42,230 nucleotides of DNA from Deltaproteobacteria bacterium (GCA_021817825.1 JAKAFS010000027.1:1-42230); one strand, 5' to 3'; shown: positions 1-9,027, counted from the stretch's first letter. Made by a program: numbers and translations. Notes: a model not told the origin generated them from the sequence alone.

Positions 1-1003
1 CCGGGTGGATCTCGTCGATGGCGAACCGATGAGTAATCATCTCTTTCGCATTGATCCGGCCGCCCGCCATCAGTTCGAGCACCTTGGCCGAGCAGTTCGG
101 ATTCGCCCGGGAGCCGTGGACGGCGATCTGGTTCATCACCATCGTCTTGACCGGGATCCGCATCTCGTCGGTCGTCGGCAGGGCGACGAAGGCGACATGG
201 CCGTTCTTCTTGGCGCAGCGCACCGACTGGATGACCGCCTCTTGCGTCCCCGCGCACTCGAAGACCTCGTCGGCCCCGATGCCGCCGGTGATCTCCCGGA
301 CGACAGCCACGACATCCTTGCCTCCCTCGTAGTCGACCACATGATCGGCGCCGAGACGGCGCGCGGCCTGGAGACGCTCGCGGCGTCCGACCATGATCGT
401 CCGGCTCCCCATGGATTTCGCGATCTGCATCGTAAAGATGCCGATCGGTCCGGGGCCGAAGGTCACGGAATAGCCCCCGGGGGTGATCCCGGCAAGACGG
501 ATGGCCTGGTAGGCCGTCCCGGCCGTATCGACCAGCGAACCCTCTTCAAAGGAGATGTTATCGGGCAGCAGGGTCAGGGCCTTCACGTGGTAGGCGTTGT
601 ACTGGGCATAGGCCCCCTGGGACGTGAAGCCGTAGTGCCGGTGACCCACGACGGCCTTGCCGTAGTTGAGACAAAGATTGTAATGACCGGCCTTGCAGTT
701 GGCACAGGTGCCGCAGCCGCAGTGCGCCTCGCCGGCCACCCGATCGCCGGGATTAAACTCCGTGACCCCCTCGCCCAAGGCGACCACCTCTCCGGCGAAC
801 TCATGGCCCGGGATGAAGGGAAAGGCCGGCGGCCAGTGGATGTTGAGATAGCCGCCGGAAAAGACCTTCGGATCGGAACCGCAGATCGCCACGGCTTTTA
901 TGCCTACCAGGACTTCCTTGCAGCCCGGCCGGGGAATGTCCACCTGTTCGACCCCATACTGATTGGGACCCCTCATCACCACTGCTTTCATCTTGTCGCT
1001 CAC
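1..1003 (-). CDS. Zinc-dependent alcohol dehydrogenase, partial (runs off left edge)
   Basis: Medium-chain zinc dehydrogenase; 334 codons are visible and only a short C-terminal tail is missing. The start is GTG at 1003, with AGGAGG nine bases upstream. Translation shows the catalytic zinc motif CGSD near residue 40, PGHEFAG near 65, and the structural-zinc cysteine cluster CGCGTCANC..C near 95-112. The Rossmann region is FGPGPIGIFTMQ, which departs from the usual GxGxxG. It lies 163 bp downstream of a creatininase-fold hydrolase and an IclR regulator on the same strand. In the Thermotoga inositol pathway a zinc dehydrogenase of this type (IolM, scyllo-inosose 3-dehydrogenase) works with the hydrolase IolN. 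That assignment is inferred from context; the fold alone would equally fit a threonine, sorbitol or other polyol dehydrogenase. Confidence 0.88.
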   Translation of the reverse strand, partial: MSDKMKAVVMRGPNQYGVEQVDIPRPGCKEVLVGIKAVAICGSDPKVFSGGYLNIHWPPAFPFIPGHEFAGEVVALGEGVTEFNPGDRVAGEAHCGCGTCANCKAGHYNLCLNYGKAVVGHRHYGFTSQGAYAQYNAYHVKALTLLPDNISFEEGSLVDTAGTAYQAIRLAGITPGGYSVTFGPGPIGIFTMQIAKSMGSRTIMVGRRERLQAARRLGADHVVDYEGGKDVVAVVREITGGIGADEVFECAGTQEAVIQSVRCAKKNGHVAFVALPTTDEMRIPVKTMVMNQIAVHGSRANPNCSAKVLELMAGGRINAKEMITHRFAIDEIHP

Positions 1004-1166
1004 GGTTCGCAACCTCCTGCCGGATGACGCCGGTCCGAAATCGTCAGGCCCCCTGAGCTAGCCTCGACCGTCGCTCCTTCGTTCTGGAATGCGTTGCCTT
1101 AACCGTCACCCACCATCGCGGAACTCCGCAGTGACAGGCTTACTGACGATCCGGCGGGCCAGTGCT

Positions 1167-2273
1167 TCAAAACACGCCGATCTTGTGCAGCTCGTGGACC
1201 GACTTCCACCCTTCGCTCATCGGCTCCTTGAGGCAGGCGGCGAGCTCCTCGCGGGAGCGGAAGGTGAACTTCTCGATCGGCGGCACCTGACCGACCGGAT
1301 AGGCCTCCAGGATCTCGTCGACCATCAGCGTCAGGTACTTGAGGATCGCCGCGATGGGCCGCTTGGCCTTGGCCGCGGTTCCCCGCGAGGGGCAGCCGAC
1401 CACGGCCTCGGGGGTGCCGAACCGCTCGATCGCGTTGTGCCCCTGCCCCTGGGCCCATCCCTGCGGACGGCGGAAGGAATCCACCGAGGTGTCGTAATGG
1501 GCGCCCAGGCAGTAGTTGCTCCCCTGGGCATCGACGACCACGCCCATGTCGATCATGTCCTTGAAAAGCAGAAGCCCCACCGAAGTTTCCGCCTCGTCGG
1601 CATGGATGAAATGGGTGCTCATGGAGTTGTCCCGCGGGGTGGGGTAGAAGAACTCGCGGACCGCCCGGTGCCATTCGACGGTCGTCACCAGGGCCGGCAG
1701 GCCGAACCGCTTGAAGAACTCCTGGACCGCCGCTTCGAGCATCCAGAGATGGCCGTGGTTGTTCACCAGGATGATCTTGCGAAATCCGTCGTCCCAGAGC
1801 CCCAGCAGCGTATAGATCACGGTCTCGCGGACGACCTCTTCGGGCATGATCACCGTTCCGGCCATGCCGATGTGGTGGTAGGGATGACCTCCGTAGTTCA
1901 GGGGCGGCAGGGCCAGCGCCACCTCGCGTCCCTGCTTGGCCGTGTAGCGCCGGACGCCCTCGCAGATCTGGGTCACCATGAAGGTATCGAGCCCGCTGTT
2001 GGCATGGATGCCGTGGTTCTCCGTACAGCCGACGGGCAGAAGCACGACATCGTTCCGGCGGCGTTTTTCGATGACGCGCACCCGGGGGGTGTTCTGGATG
2101 TAACAGCCGGGCTTGCCGAGCTCGGAAGCGGAGGGAATGCCGTAATCGGCGAGCATGGCCTCGATCTCCTCAGCAGAGGCATCCCAGATCTGTTTCTTCA
2201 GCCGGCCGACATTGGTGTTCTCGAACACCACTTCCGGATACTCCGTGGTCATCCATTGGTTCTGCTCTGCCAT
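1167..2273 (-). CDS. Creatininase-family hydrolase, IolN-like (3-dehydro-scyllo-inosose hydrolase?)
   Basis: A 368-residue protein with the creatininase metal site: LPVGCTENHG (equivalent of the usual PVGSxEQHG), then LDT, the NNHGH turn near residue 170, and HADEAETS near 225, which supplies the late Glu. It carries a long N-terminal extension before the fold (NTNVGRLKKQIWDASAEEIE), longer than in ordinary creatininases. From memory this extension fits the IolN-type diketo-inositol hydrolase group. GGAAGGAGG lies just before the ATG at 2273. The IclR gene ends 31 bp upstream and a zinc dehydrogenase follows, so the three are probably one operon. The fold assignment is secure; the inositol substrate is inferred. 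Confidence 0.85.
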   Translation of the reverse strand: MAEQNQWMTTEYPEVVFENTNVGRLKKQIWDASAEEIEAMLADYGIPSASELGKPGCYIQNTPRVRVIEKRRRNDVVLLPVGCTENHGIHANSGLDTFMVTQICEGVRRYTAKQGREVALALPPLNYGGHPYHHIGMAGTVIMPEEVVRETVIYTLLGLWDDGFRKIILVNNHGHLWMLEAAVQEFFKRFGLPALVTTVEWHRAVREFFYPTPRDNSMSTHFIHADEAETSVGLLLFKDMIDMGVVVDAQGSNYCLGAHYDTSVDSFRRPQGWAQGQGHNAIERFGTPEAVVGCPSRGTAAKAKRPIAAILKYLTLMVDEILEAYPVGQVPPIEKFTFRSREELAACLKEPMSEGWKSVHELHKIGVF

Positions 2274-2304
2274 GCTTCCCTCCTCCTTCCTTTCAGTGCA
2301 AAGG

Positions 2305-3132
2305 TTAAATCCGCTCCTGTTCCGCTGCCCGCGGCCACGGGGCCGGTTCCGGTTGCCCTCGCTTCCCCGCCTCGACCAATACAGGGGGACAGCCGAGTTG
2401 GTGAGAGATCCGTCGGGACGCAGCGCGCAGTATCTGCTCGACCTCCTTTTCCTTCTTTCGGTTGAAGCGGATCGAAGGCATCGGCACGGTCAGCGACCCT
2501 TCCACCTGCCCGCCCAGGCCGAAGACAGGCGCCGCCATCGCAATGATCCCTTCGCTGTGTTCTTCACGGGAATAGGCGATGCCGCCGTTGCGGATCCCTT
2601 CCAGTTCACGCCGCAGGGCTATAGGATCGGTGACCGTATGGCGAGTCAGGGAGGGGAGCGGCCCCGTGGCCAGATAGGCTTCGCTCTCCGCAGGCGCCAA
2701 GTGCGCGAGGATCGCTTTGCCGGATGCCGTCGCATAAAGCGGTGCCCGCTCCCCGATCTGCATGCAGGAGCTCAGGGAGCGCAGGGAAAGCTCCCGGGCA
2801 ACGATGATGATCTCGTTACCGCGGCGCAGGGCAATCTCCGCCGACTCGCCCGTCAGGATGACCAGATCGGAGAGGATGGGGCGGCTGACTTCAATGATGT
2901 TGTGATGGGTGATGTAATGGCTGGCCAGCAGCAGAACCTGCGGCCCCAGCAGGTAGCGTTTGTCGTCCCTTCTGAAGAAGAGATATTCCGACTTCACGAG
3001 GTCCGCCAGCAGCAGCGACAGGCTTCCCTTGGGAATCTGAAGGTCGGCGGCGATTTCGGCATGCCTCATTCCCCCGTGGCTGAAGGCAACGGCTTCGAGA
3101 ATCTGAAGCACGCGGTTGGCGGACTTGACCAT
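2305..3132 (-). CDS. IclR-family transcriptional regulator
   Basis: A 275-residue regulator with the usual IclR order. An N-terminal winged helix-turn-helix (residues about 1-65, SANRVLQILEAV...AEIAADLQIPKGSLSLLLADL) is followed by the effector domain (about 80-250) with GERAPLYATASGKAILAHL and the late GGIAYSREEHSEGIIAMAAPVF segment. The last 25 residues are a Pro/Arg-rich tail. The ATG at 3132 is preceded by GAGG five bases away. It is the first gene of an apparent operon with the creatininase-like hydrolase and the dehydrogenase, so it probably controls both. A palindrome at 3145-3162 just upstream is a likely operator. Effector unknown. Confidence 0.93.
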   Translation of the reverse strand: MVKSANRVLQILEAVAFSHGGMRHAEIAADLQIPKGSLSLLLADLVKSEYLFFRRDDKRYLLGPQVLLLASHYITHHNIIEVSRPILSDLVILTGESAEIALRRGNEIIIVARELSLRSLSSCMQIGERAPLYATASGKAILAHLAPAESEAYLATGPLPSLTRHTVTDPIALRRELEGIRNGGIAYSREEHSEGIIAMAAPVFGLGGQVEGSLTVPMPSIRFNRKKEKEVEQILRAASRRISHQLGCPPVLVEAGKRGQPEPAPWPRAAEQERI

Positions 3133-3144
3133 GCAGACCTCATA

Positions 3145-3162
3145 AGTTTATATATGTAAACT
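3145..3162. promoter_or_regulatory. Candidate IclR operator (inverted repeat)
   Basis: AGTTTA, six bases, TAAACT: a perfect 6-bp inverted repeat in an AT-rich patch 13-30 bases upstream of the IclR start codon. IclR regulators often repress their own promoter through palindromes of about this size. Assignment is by position and symmetry only. The rest of the gap up to 3412 shows no gene. Confidence 0.45.
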
Positions 3163-3412
3163 ATGTTTCTGTATAAATATAAAGGTCATCCTTTGGTGGG
3201 TCAAGGCATTTTTTACGAGAGGCGGGCGGAACCGGCACGGGTGGCTTTCGAGAAAAGGGGAGAACGAAAAGGTCTATCGCGCCGAAAAAACGGTGCCCCG
3301 CCCATGGCCGGTGCGATGTCACGATCGTACACAGCGGATAGTTCACCGGCCGGCCGGCGCCGCGGACAGCCGCGGTTCACAGGGGATGCGACCTCGGGAA
3401 ACAGGAGGCCGG

Positions 3413-4243
3413 TCAGCTCTGCACCCAGAGCTTCGGTTGGCCCGTGCCGTCGTCGGTCCCATTGAGGTACCAGTTCTTGCCGAGCGGGTCGACATCCATC
3501 CTGGTCACGAACTCGAACGGCGCCTCGAACTCGATGTAGTCGAATCCCGTTTCGGACGAGACCAACGAGTGCCAGTCGCCGGAAGGAATAAGGACCAGAT
3601 CGCCGGGACCGACGGGCAGGCTGCCGGTGTCGTGCCGGACTTCGCCGGTCCCTTTTTCGATGAAGTAGAAGTGCTCCGGGATGATGGAACTCGTCGGCGC
3701 AGGCAGATGGACGTGCCGCGGCGAGTAGGCGTGCGGCGCATAAAACATGCGCCCCAGTTGGAGATCGAAGGAGTCGGACAGGCCGGTCTCCTGATTGATC
3801 CAGAAAGTCCGCTCGCGAAACCGCTTTTCGTCGACCAGGGACTGGAGCTTGGCTTCCACGAAGACATAGCCCTTCGGAGAGTCGTTGCCGGTCAACCGCC
3901 CGGTGTATTTCGGCACGGTCACCAAGAACAGCGTGAGAGGCGTGGCGCCGGCCGTGATCGAGGCCGCCTCCCCGGGTTCGAGATAGACGCCGGACCGTCG
4001 CGACAGCGAATGCTGGGCGGCGACCCCACCCGAGGCGTGCATGATCGTGGCATCCTGTCCCTCCAGGAGGTAGACAACCTGAGTTCGGTCGCTCCGGCTG
4101 AAATGGCAGGTCTTTCCGGGATCGATCTCCTCGATCGCCACCTGAACCCGGGTGCCGTCTTCGGCCGGGTTCAGCATGGCCCGAACCCGTCCTGCCGCCA
4201 CCGGAACCGCGGCCTTGCTGCTGACATTGATGACCTTGATCAT
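3413..4243 (-). CDS. Bicupin (two-domain cupin) protein
   Basis: A 276-residue protein with two cupin folds. The C-terminal cupin (about 160-260) keeps the metal-ligand pattern: HVHLPAP...EHFYFIEKGTG and PVGPGDLVLIPSGDWHSL supply His, His/Glu and His. The N-terminal cupin (about 20-120) has CHFSRSDRTQVVYLLEG without the usual HxH, so it is probably structural. I chose the ATG at 4243 (MIKVINVSS) because GGAG sits six bases upstream; an upstream in-frame ATG at 4267 lacks a good site. It has its own promoter at 4348-4377. Bicupins include ureidoglycine aminohydrolases, sugar isomerases and dioxygenases, and I cannot choose between them. The neighbouring polyol-type genes suggest a sugar or cyclitol ring-opening or isomerising role. 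Confidence 0.8.
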   Translation of the reverse strand: MIKVINVSSKAAVPVAAGRVRAMLNPAEDGTRVQVAIEEIDPGKTCHFSRSDRTQVVYLLEGQDATIMHASGGVAAQHSLSRRSGVYLEPGEAASITAGATPLTLFLVTVPKYTGRLTGNDSPKGYVFVEAKLQSLVDEKRFRERTFWINQETGLSDSFDLQLGRMFYAPHAYSPRHVHLPAPTSSIIPEHFYFIEKGTGEVRHDTGSLPVGPGDLVLIPSGDWHSLVSSETGFDYIEFEAPFEFVTRMDVDPLGKNWYLNGTDDGTGQPKLWVQS

Positions 4244-4347
4244 GACGTTCTCCAGAGTCTGGGGCATGTAAAGTTCCGGAGATCACCGGTAACCCGGCGG
4301 CTCCCCCCTGCCTGTCGATTGATGAGAACTTGGTTTCGGACCTTGAG

Positions 4348-4377
4348 ACTATACGGGTACGCTGTTTTGCATGTCAA
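4348..4377 (-). promoter_or_regulatory. Sigma70-type promoter for the bicupin gene
   Basis: On the minus strand TTGACA (4377-4372) and TATAGT (4353-4348) are separated by 18 bases, about 100 bases upstream of the bicupin start. The -35 is a perfect consensus and the -10 differs at one position. The next six bases of the -35 side (TGC after TTGACA) match the promoter upstream of the PKS gene. Confidence 0.65.
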
Positions 4378-4468
4378 GGGAAATGTGGCACAAGCGGCAG
4401 TGGTGGAGCGGGGTTAGATGCCGGACGCCGTTGGGAAAAACGCACGAACGCCAAGGACCCCGGGGAAC

Positions 4469-5752
4469 TTATATGGTCTGGATGATCCGATAGGTCTTCT
4501 TGCCCTTCCGCAGCCGGATCTGCCCTTGGTCATCCACATCGGCAAGGCCGATCAACTCCTCGACCGCCGTGACCGGCCGTTCATTCACGTAACCGCCCCC
4601 CTGGGCGATCAGGCGGCGGGCCTCTCCCCGCGAGGCGCAGAGACCGGCCTCATGAAAAAGTTCGAAGGCAGGGATTCCGGCAACGAAGCATTCCCGGTCT
4701 TTTTCGACAGTCGGAATAGCCGTGCTGTCCGCCCCCACTGTCAGGCGGGGGATGGTGCTGGAAGGAAAAAGGGAGGCCTCCACGGGCTTTGCGCCAAAGG
4801 CGCCGGCCGAGGACTTCCAGGCCCCCAGGGCCGCCTCTTCCCCGTGGGTGATCTTCGTCGCCTCGAAAGCCAGAACCGCCTTGGCCATGTTGAGCCGGCT
4901 GTCGGTCAGGGTCTTGACGACGGCGATCTCCTCGATGGGCAGGAAGGTGAAAAGGGCCAGGAAACGCCCCACATCGGCGTCCTCCGCGTTGATCCAGTAC
5001 TGGTAGTACTCATAAGGCGAGGTGAGCGACCCGTCGAGCCAGATGGTCCCCTTCTCGGTTTTGCCCATCTTGTGCCCCTGAGAGGTGGTAATCAGGGGGA
5101 AGGTCATGCTGAAGGCCGTCTTGCCCTCCACCCGCCGGATCAGGTCGATACCGGCCACCATGTTGCCCCACTGGTCGTTGCCGCCCATCTGCATCCGGCA
5201 GCCGTGATTCTTCAGCAGATAAAGAAAATCATAGGCTTGCAGGAGTTGGTAGTTGAATTCGATGAAATTGAGCCCCTTCTCCATCCGGATCCGGTAACTC
5301 TCGGCGGTCAGCATCTTGTTGACGCTGAAATGGCGGCCGATATCCCGGAGAAATTCGATGTAATTGAGCTTTGTGAGCCAGTCGGCGTTGTTGAGCAAGA
5401 GGGCCTTCCCCTCGCCGAATTCGAGATAGCGGGACAGCTGCTTTTGCAGGCAACTCGCATTGTGGTCGATCTGTTCCCGCGTAAGGATCTGGCGCATCTC
5501 GGTTTTGCCCGAGGGATCGCCGATCAGGGCAGTGCCGCCGCCGACGAGAGCGATGGGCCGGTGGCCGTTTTGCTGCATATGGGCGAGCGACATGATCGGC
5601 ACCAGAGAACCGATGTGCAGACTGGTTGCCGTGGGATCGAAACCGATATAACAGGTCACCGTTTCTTCAGAGAGTTGTTCCTTGATCAGCGGCTCATCGG
5701 TAATCTGTTCGATAAACCCTCTTTCCCGAAAGATGTCGTAAACGCTCTTCAA
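4469..5752 (-). CDS. tyrS: Tyrosyl-tRNA synthetase
   Basis: Class I aminoacyl-tRNA synthetase charging tRNA-Tyr in the cytoplasm; 427 residues, the normal bacterial length. The signature HIGS lies at residues 46-49, the tyrosine-pocket region QAYDFLYLL...QMGGNDQWGN at about 172-197, and the KMSKS loop is KMGKT at 228-232. A C-terminal S4 RNA-binding domain covers roughly 360-425 (ASRGEARRLIAQGGGYVNERPV). The start is TTG at 5752 with GGGGAGG seven bases upstream; no ATG is suitably placed. It is the last gene of the zapB-zapA-6S-rny-ymdB-tyrS block, 69 bp after the phosphoesterase. Confidence 0.97.
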   Translation of the reverse strand: MKSVYDIFRERGFIEQITDEPLIKEQLSEETVTCYIGFDPTATSLHIGSLVPIMSLAHMQQNGHRPIALVGGGTALIGDPSGKTEMRQILTREQIDHNASCLQKQLSRYLEFGEGKALLLNNADWLTKLNYIEFLRDIGRHFSVNKMLTAESYRIRMEKGLNFIEFNYQLLQAYDFLYLLKNHGCRMQMGGNDQWGNMVAGIDLIRRVEGKTAFSMTFPLITTSQGHKMGKTEKGTIWLDGSLTSPYEYYQYWINAEDADVGRFLALFTFLPIEEIAVVKTLTDSRLNMAKAVLAFEATKITHGEEAALGAWKSSAGAFGAKPVEASLFPSSTIPRLTVGADSTAIPTVEKDRECFVAGIPAFELFHEAGLCASRGEARRLIAQGGGYVNERPVTAVEELIGLADVDDQGQIRLRKGKKTYRIIQTI

Positions 5753-5821
5753 CGCGCTGCCTCCCCTTGAACCGATATTCTCCCGCTGGCGGGTGTCGCC
5801 TCCGAAGCCCGATCAGGCTGC

Positions 5822-6619
5822 CTAATCGCCGTCCTCGCCGCCCAGAGGCAGGTTCAGCCGTTCGATGGCCATGGCCCGGCCGCTCGCCGGGTCGCATTCG
5901 ACGATGACTCCCTGGAGACGGACGTCTCCTTTGGCGATTTCGAATTTGTTGGGCATCTGTAGGAGAAACCGCTGCATGATCGAATCTTTTTTGATCCCGA
6001 TGACGGAGTCGAAAGGTCCCGTCATCCCGACATCGGTGATGCAGGCGGTGCCGCCGGGCAGAACCCGCTCGTCCGCAGTCTGAACATGGGTGTGGGTGCC
6101 CAGGACCGCCGTCACCCGGCCGTCCAGATACCACCCCAGGGCGATCTTTTCCGAAGTCGCCTCGGCATGCATGTCGACAATGATTACCCGAGCCCGTTTC
6201 TTCAGCTGTTCGATCTCCCGATCGGCGGTCAAAAAGGGGCAATCCAGGGGGTTCATGAAGACCCTGCCGGCCAGATTGAGCACGCCGACCTGAACACCGC
6301 CGCGCGTAGACACCACGACACTGCCGTTGCCGGGAACCCCCTGGGGATAGTTGGCGGGCCTCAGCAGCGTCCGGTCATCGTCGACGCACTCCAGAATTTC
6401 CTTTTTGTCCCAGATGTGGTTCCCCGACGTCAGGACATCGATCTGGCGGCCGTAAAGTTCCTCGACGATCTCGCCGGTCACGCCGAAGCCGGCCGCGGCG
6501 TTTTCGCAATTGGCGATCACCAGATCGATCCGGTGGTCTTCGACGATCCCGGGAAGCAACTCCCGGATCGCCCGCCGGCCCGGCTTTCCGACGATATCAC
6601 CGATAAAGAGTATCTTCAT
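5822..6619 (-). CDS. ymdB: YmdB-type metallophosphoesterase (TIGR00282 family)
   Basis: A 265-residue calcineurin-like phosphoesterase. Metal-site motifs are clear: FIGDIVGKPGR at the N-terminus, NCENAAAGFG near 38, TSGNHIWDKKE near 65, VDMHAEATSEK near 148 and GTHTHVQTADE near 175. In Bacillus the family member YmdB hydrolyses 2',3'- and 3',5'-cyclic nucleotides and is genetically linked to RNase Y. Here it follows rny by only 9 bp, the same partnership. The exact substrate in this organism is unknown. Confidence 0.94.
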   Translation of the reverse strand: MKILFIGDIVGKPGRRAIRELLPGIVEDHRIDLVIANCENAAAGFGVTGEIVEELYGRQIDVLTSGNHIWDKKEILECVDDDRTLLRPANYPQGVPGNGSVVVSTRGGVQVGVLNLAGRVFMNPLDCPFLTADREIEQLKKRARVIIVDMHAEATSEKIALGWYLDGRVTAVLGTHTHVQTADERVLPGGTACITDVGMTGPFDSVIGIKKDSIMQRFLLQMPNKFEIAKGDVRLQGVIVECDPASGRAMAIERLNLPLGGEDGD

Positions 6620-6628
6620 GAACCGATC

Positions 6629-8194
6629 CTAGCGCGCAAAATCGGAGACCCTCGTCTCGCGGATCACGGTCACCTTGATCTGGCCGGGATAGGCCAATTC
6701 CGCCTCGATCTTCTTGATGATGTCCTTGCAGAGCACCACCGTATCGTTGTCGGAGATCTTCTCGTTTTCCACCATGATCCGGATCTCGCGGCCGGCCTGA
6801 ATGGCAAAGCTTTTATCCACGCCGTTGAAGGAGTTGGCAATGTTTTCCAGCTCTTCCAGCCGTTTGACGTAGCTCTCCAGCATCTCCCGCCGCGCTCCGG
6901 GACGGGCCGCCGACAGCGTGTCCGCCGCCTGGACCAGGACGCCCAAAAGGGTGTTGCTCCGCCCGTCGTCATGGTGGGTGGCGATTGCCTGGACGATCCG
7001 CGGCGATTCGCCGAACCGCTTGGCATAATCGGCGCCGATGGCCGCATGGGTGCCTTCCACCTTGTGGTCGATGGCCTTGCCGATATCGTGGAGCAGACCG
7101 GCCCTTTTCGCCTCCTTGATGTTCATCTTCAACTCGGCCGCCATCATCCCGGTCAGGTGGGCCACATCGATGGAATGCTGGAGGACGTTTTGCGAGTAGC
7201 TGGTCCGGAACTTGAGGCTGCCCAGCAGGGTGATGATTTCCGGATGGAGATCGTGAACGCCGGCATCGAAGGAAATCCGCTCTCCCGTTTCCTTGATGAT
7301 CCCGTCCACCTCGGTCCGGACCTTCTTGACGATCTCCTCGATCCGCCCCGGATGGATCCGCCCGTCGGTAATCAGCCGCTCCAGGGAAAGACGGGCCACT
7401 TCGCGCCGGACAGGATCGAAGCTGGACAGCACCACGGCCTCCGGCGTATCGTCGACGATGAGATCGATCCCCGTCGCCGCCTCGATCGCCCGGATATTCC
7501 GCCCCTCACGGCCGATGATCCGGCCCTTCATCTCATCGTTGGGCAGATTGACCACCGAAACGGTGTTCTCCGCCACATAATCGCCGGCATAGCGCTGGAT
7601 GGCATAGGCGATGACCTCGCGGGACGCCCGGTCCGCCGTCCGCCTGGCCTCTTCGTCGATCTTGCGGATCGTCAGCGCCGCATCGCGCTTCGCCTCCGCC
7701 TCCATCGACTGGATGAGGAAGTTCTTCGCCTCCTCCGCCGTGATGCCGGCGATCTGTTCGAGCTTCAGTTTCTGTTCGTCCAGGATCCGGTCGGCCCGCT
7801 CATGCTTTTCGCTGAGCAGGGATTCCTTGCCCAAGAGTTCCTTCTCCCGGTTTTCAATGACCATCTCTTTCTGGGAAAGAAGATCAGTCTTGCGATCGAG
7901 ATTCTCCTCCTTGGACCGGAGCCGACGCTCCAGGACATCCAATTCACCTTTTCTTTCCCGGGTATCCCGTTCGAACTCGGTCTTGAACTTCAAAAGGTTC
8001 TCTTTGGCCTGTAGGATGGCTTCCTTCTTGATCGTCTCCGCCTCTTTTTTCGCCTCATCGACGATCCGCGACGAAAGGTTTTCGCAGGATTCGAGCTTTT
8101 TTTGGGAAATGCGCTGACGAATGACGACCCCCAGCGCCGCCCCTACTGCCAGCGCCACCAATATGGCTAGTATCCACATACTGTTATATAGCAA
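6629..8194 (-). CDS. rny: Ribonuclease Y
   Basis: Membrane-anchored endoribonuclease of mRNA decay. Domains in order: an N-terminal transmembrane helix ([18 protein letters not shown]), a long charged coiled coil to about residue 200, a KH domain with [15 protein letters not shown], and an HD domain with [10 protein letters not shown] and [12 protein letters not shown], then HHDD. About 521 residues, the standard length. An upstream GTG at 8203 overlaps the Shine-Dalgarno AAGGAGG, so I prefer the TTG at 8194, eight bases after that site; the ORF is open further upstream. It lies between the probable 6S RNA and ymdB. Confidence 0.96.
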   Translation of the reverse strand: MLYNSMWILAILVALAVGAALGVVIRQRISQKKLESCENLSSRIVDEAKKEAETIKKEAILQAKENLLKFKTEFERDTRERKGELDVLERRLRSKEENLDRKTDLLSQKEMVIENREKELLGKESLLSEKHERADRILDEQKLKLEQIAGITAEEAKNFLIQSMEAEAKRDAALTIRKIDEEARRTADRASREVIAYAIQRYAGDYVAENTVSVVNLPNDEMKGRIIGREGRNIRAIEAATGIDLIVDDTPEAVVLSSFDPVRREVARLSLERLITDGRIHPGRIEEIVKKVRTEVDGIIKETGERISFDAGVHDLHPEIITLLGSLKFRTSYSQNVLQHSIDVAHLTGMMAAELKMNIKEAKRAGLLHDIGKAIDHKVEGTHAAIGADYAKRFGESPRIVQAIATHHDDGRSNTLLGVLVQAADTLSAARPGARREMLESYVKRLEELENIANSFNGVDKSFAIQAGREIRIMVENEKISDNDTVVLCKDIIKKIEAELAYPGQIKVTVIRETRVSDFAR

Positions 8195-8296
8195 ATTTTT
8201 CACCTCCTTGAGCGTATTGCATGAAAAACGGTAGTTTCTAATGGGTCAATTCGGGTAGATCTAGGGAAGGAATGCGGGCGATGCTTGGGGGGCGAT

Positions 8297-8490
8297 AAAA
8301 AACCCCCGCCTATGCCGTGTTGACGACCTTTTTGAACCGGTTGAAAAAGTGGGCGCCTACTATTGTTGCTTCAGGCGATCTGCCCCCGCTTTTGCAGGTT
8401 ATCGGCAGAAGGCACACCGCTAACAAGGAAAGGCCCCGGTTCCAAGGTGTTGGCTCAAAAAACGAATGTCAATCACGCGCATTGCAGGGG
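8297..8490 (-). ncRNA. ssrS: Probable 6S RNA
   Basis: The 296-base gap between zapA and rny is not coding but folds well. On the minus strand the ends pair: ATGC(g)CGTG(a)TTGAC near 8483-8468 with GTCAACACGGCAT near 8323-8311, flanked by CCCTGC/GCGGGG. A second stem pairs TTTTTGAGCC with GGTTCAAAAA. Inside are hairpins TCTGCC/GGCAGA and CGCCT/AGGCG. The 3' stretch GGTTCAA..AGG..GGCA.AGGCGG resembles the 3' half of E. coli 6S RNA, and the position directly after zapA is the classic ssrS location. A T6 run after the GC-rich 3' strand (8302-8297) gives termination. 6S RNA binds sigma70 RNA polymerase in stationary phase. The exact 5' end is estimated. Confidence 0.7.
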
Positions 8491-8499
8491 ATATACACT

Positions 8500-8778
8500 T
8501 TACCTTATATCGTTTATCAAACGAACCAATCGTTCCGATCTGTTCTCCAACTGGCTGTAAGCGTCCTGCTTGACCGCTTTGAGCCGCAAATACTCATCCG
8601 CAATGTTCAAGGCAGCCAGGATGGCAATTTTCAAGGCATTTTTGTTTCCCACGGCCACTCCCGCCTCGCTCACCTTGTCACTGACATACCCGATGACATC
8701 TGCTACGTGTGCATCCCCTGAATCGCTTACGACTGATAACTCCTGCCCCAGTATCTCGACGTCAAAGCGCTTTTTCAA
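8500..8778 (-). CDS. zapA: Cell division protein ZapA
   Basis: A 92-residue ZapA-family protein: an N-terminal beta segment (KKRFDVEILGQELSV), then a long helix with the conserved ALNIADEYLRLK stretch and a C-terminal coiled coil. ZapA binds FtsZ filaments and promotes Z-ring bundling. The start is TTG at 8778, with GAGG seven bases upstream. It follows the ZapB-like gene by 21 bp, and its stop lies ten bases from the inferred 5' end of the 6S RNA. Confidence 0.9.
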   Translation of the reverse strand: MKKRFDVEILGQELSVVSDSGDAHVADVIGYVSDKVSEAGVAVGNKNALKIAILAALNIADEYLRLKAVKQDAYSQLENRSERLVRLINDIR

Positions 8779-8799
8779 TGGACAACCTCAAGGTCTGTT

Positions 8800-9027
8800 T
8801 TAAGGCGCCTTTATCTCCTGAAGCAAATCAAGAAGTGAGTCCACCTTTGCGCGCACAGCATCCCGTTCTTCCTTCAACCCCCCCATTAATTTGTTTGCCT
8901 CTTCCAGTTCCGCCGTTGTATTTTTCAGTAACCCCTCTAACTCCAGGTTCCTCTTCTTCAATAATGTATAATCCGTAATCAGGCTATTGATCTTCTTTTC
9001 CAACTCATCGAACTTCAAAAATTCCAC
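8800..9027 (-). CDS. zapB: ZapB-like coiled-coil cell division protein
   Basis: A 75-residue protein that is almost entirely a predicted coiled coil, with heptad-like spacing of Leu and Ile (FDELEKKINSLITDYTLLKKR...LKEERDAVRAKVDSLLDLL). Size, coiled-coil nature and position immediately before zapA match the ZapB-like partner in deltaproteobacteria. The start is GTG at 9027 with only a weak G-rich site upstream. Sequence conservation in this family is low, so the symbol rests mostly on context. Confidence 0.75.
   Translation of the reverse strand: MEFLKFDELEKKINSLITDYTLLKKRNLELEGLLKNTTAELEEANKLMGGLKEERDAVRAKVDSLLDLLQEIKAP

Noticed and set aside
4469-5752. KMGKT instead of KMSKS in TyrRS as an anomaly
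   Set aside because: KMSKS variants are common among bacterial TyrRS; all other motifs are intact.
6086-8014. Plus-strand 642-codon frame over rny and ymdB
   Set aside because: Overlaps two clear genes and is a compositional shadow with no motifs.
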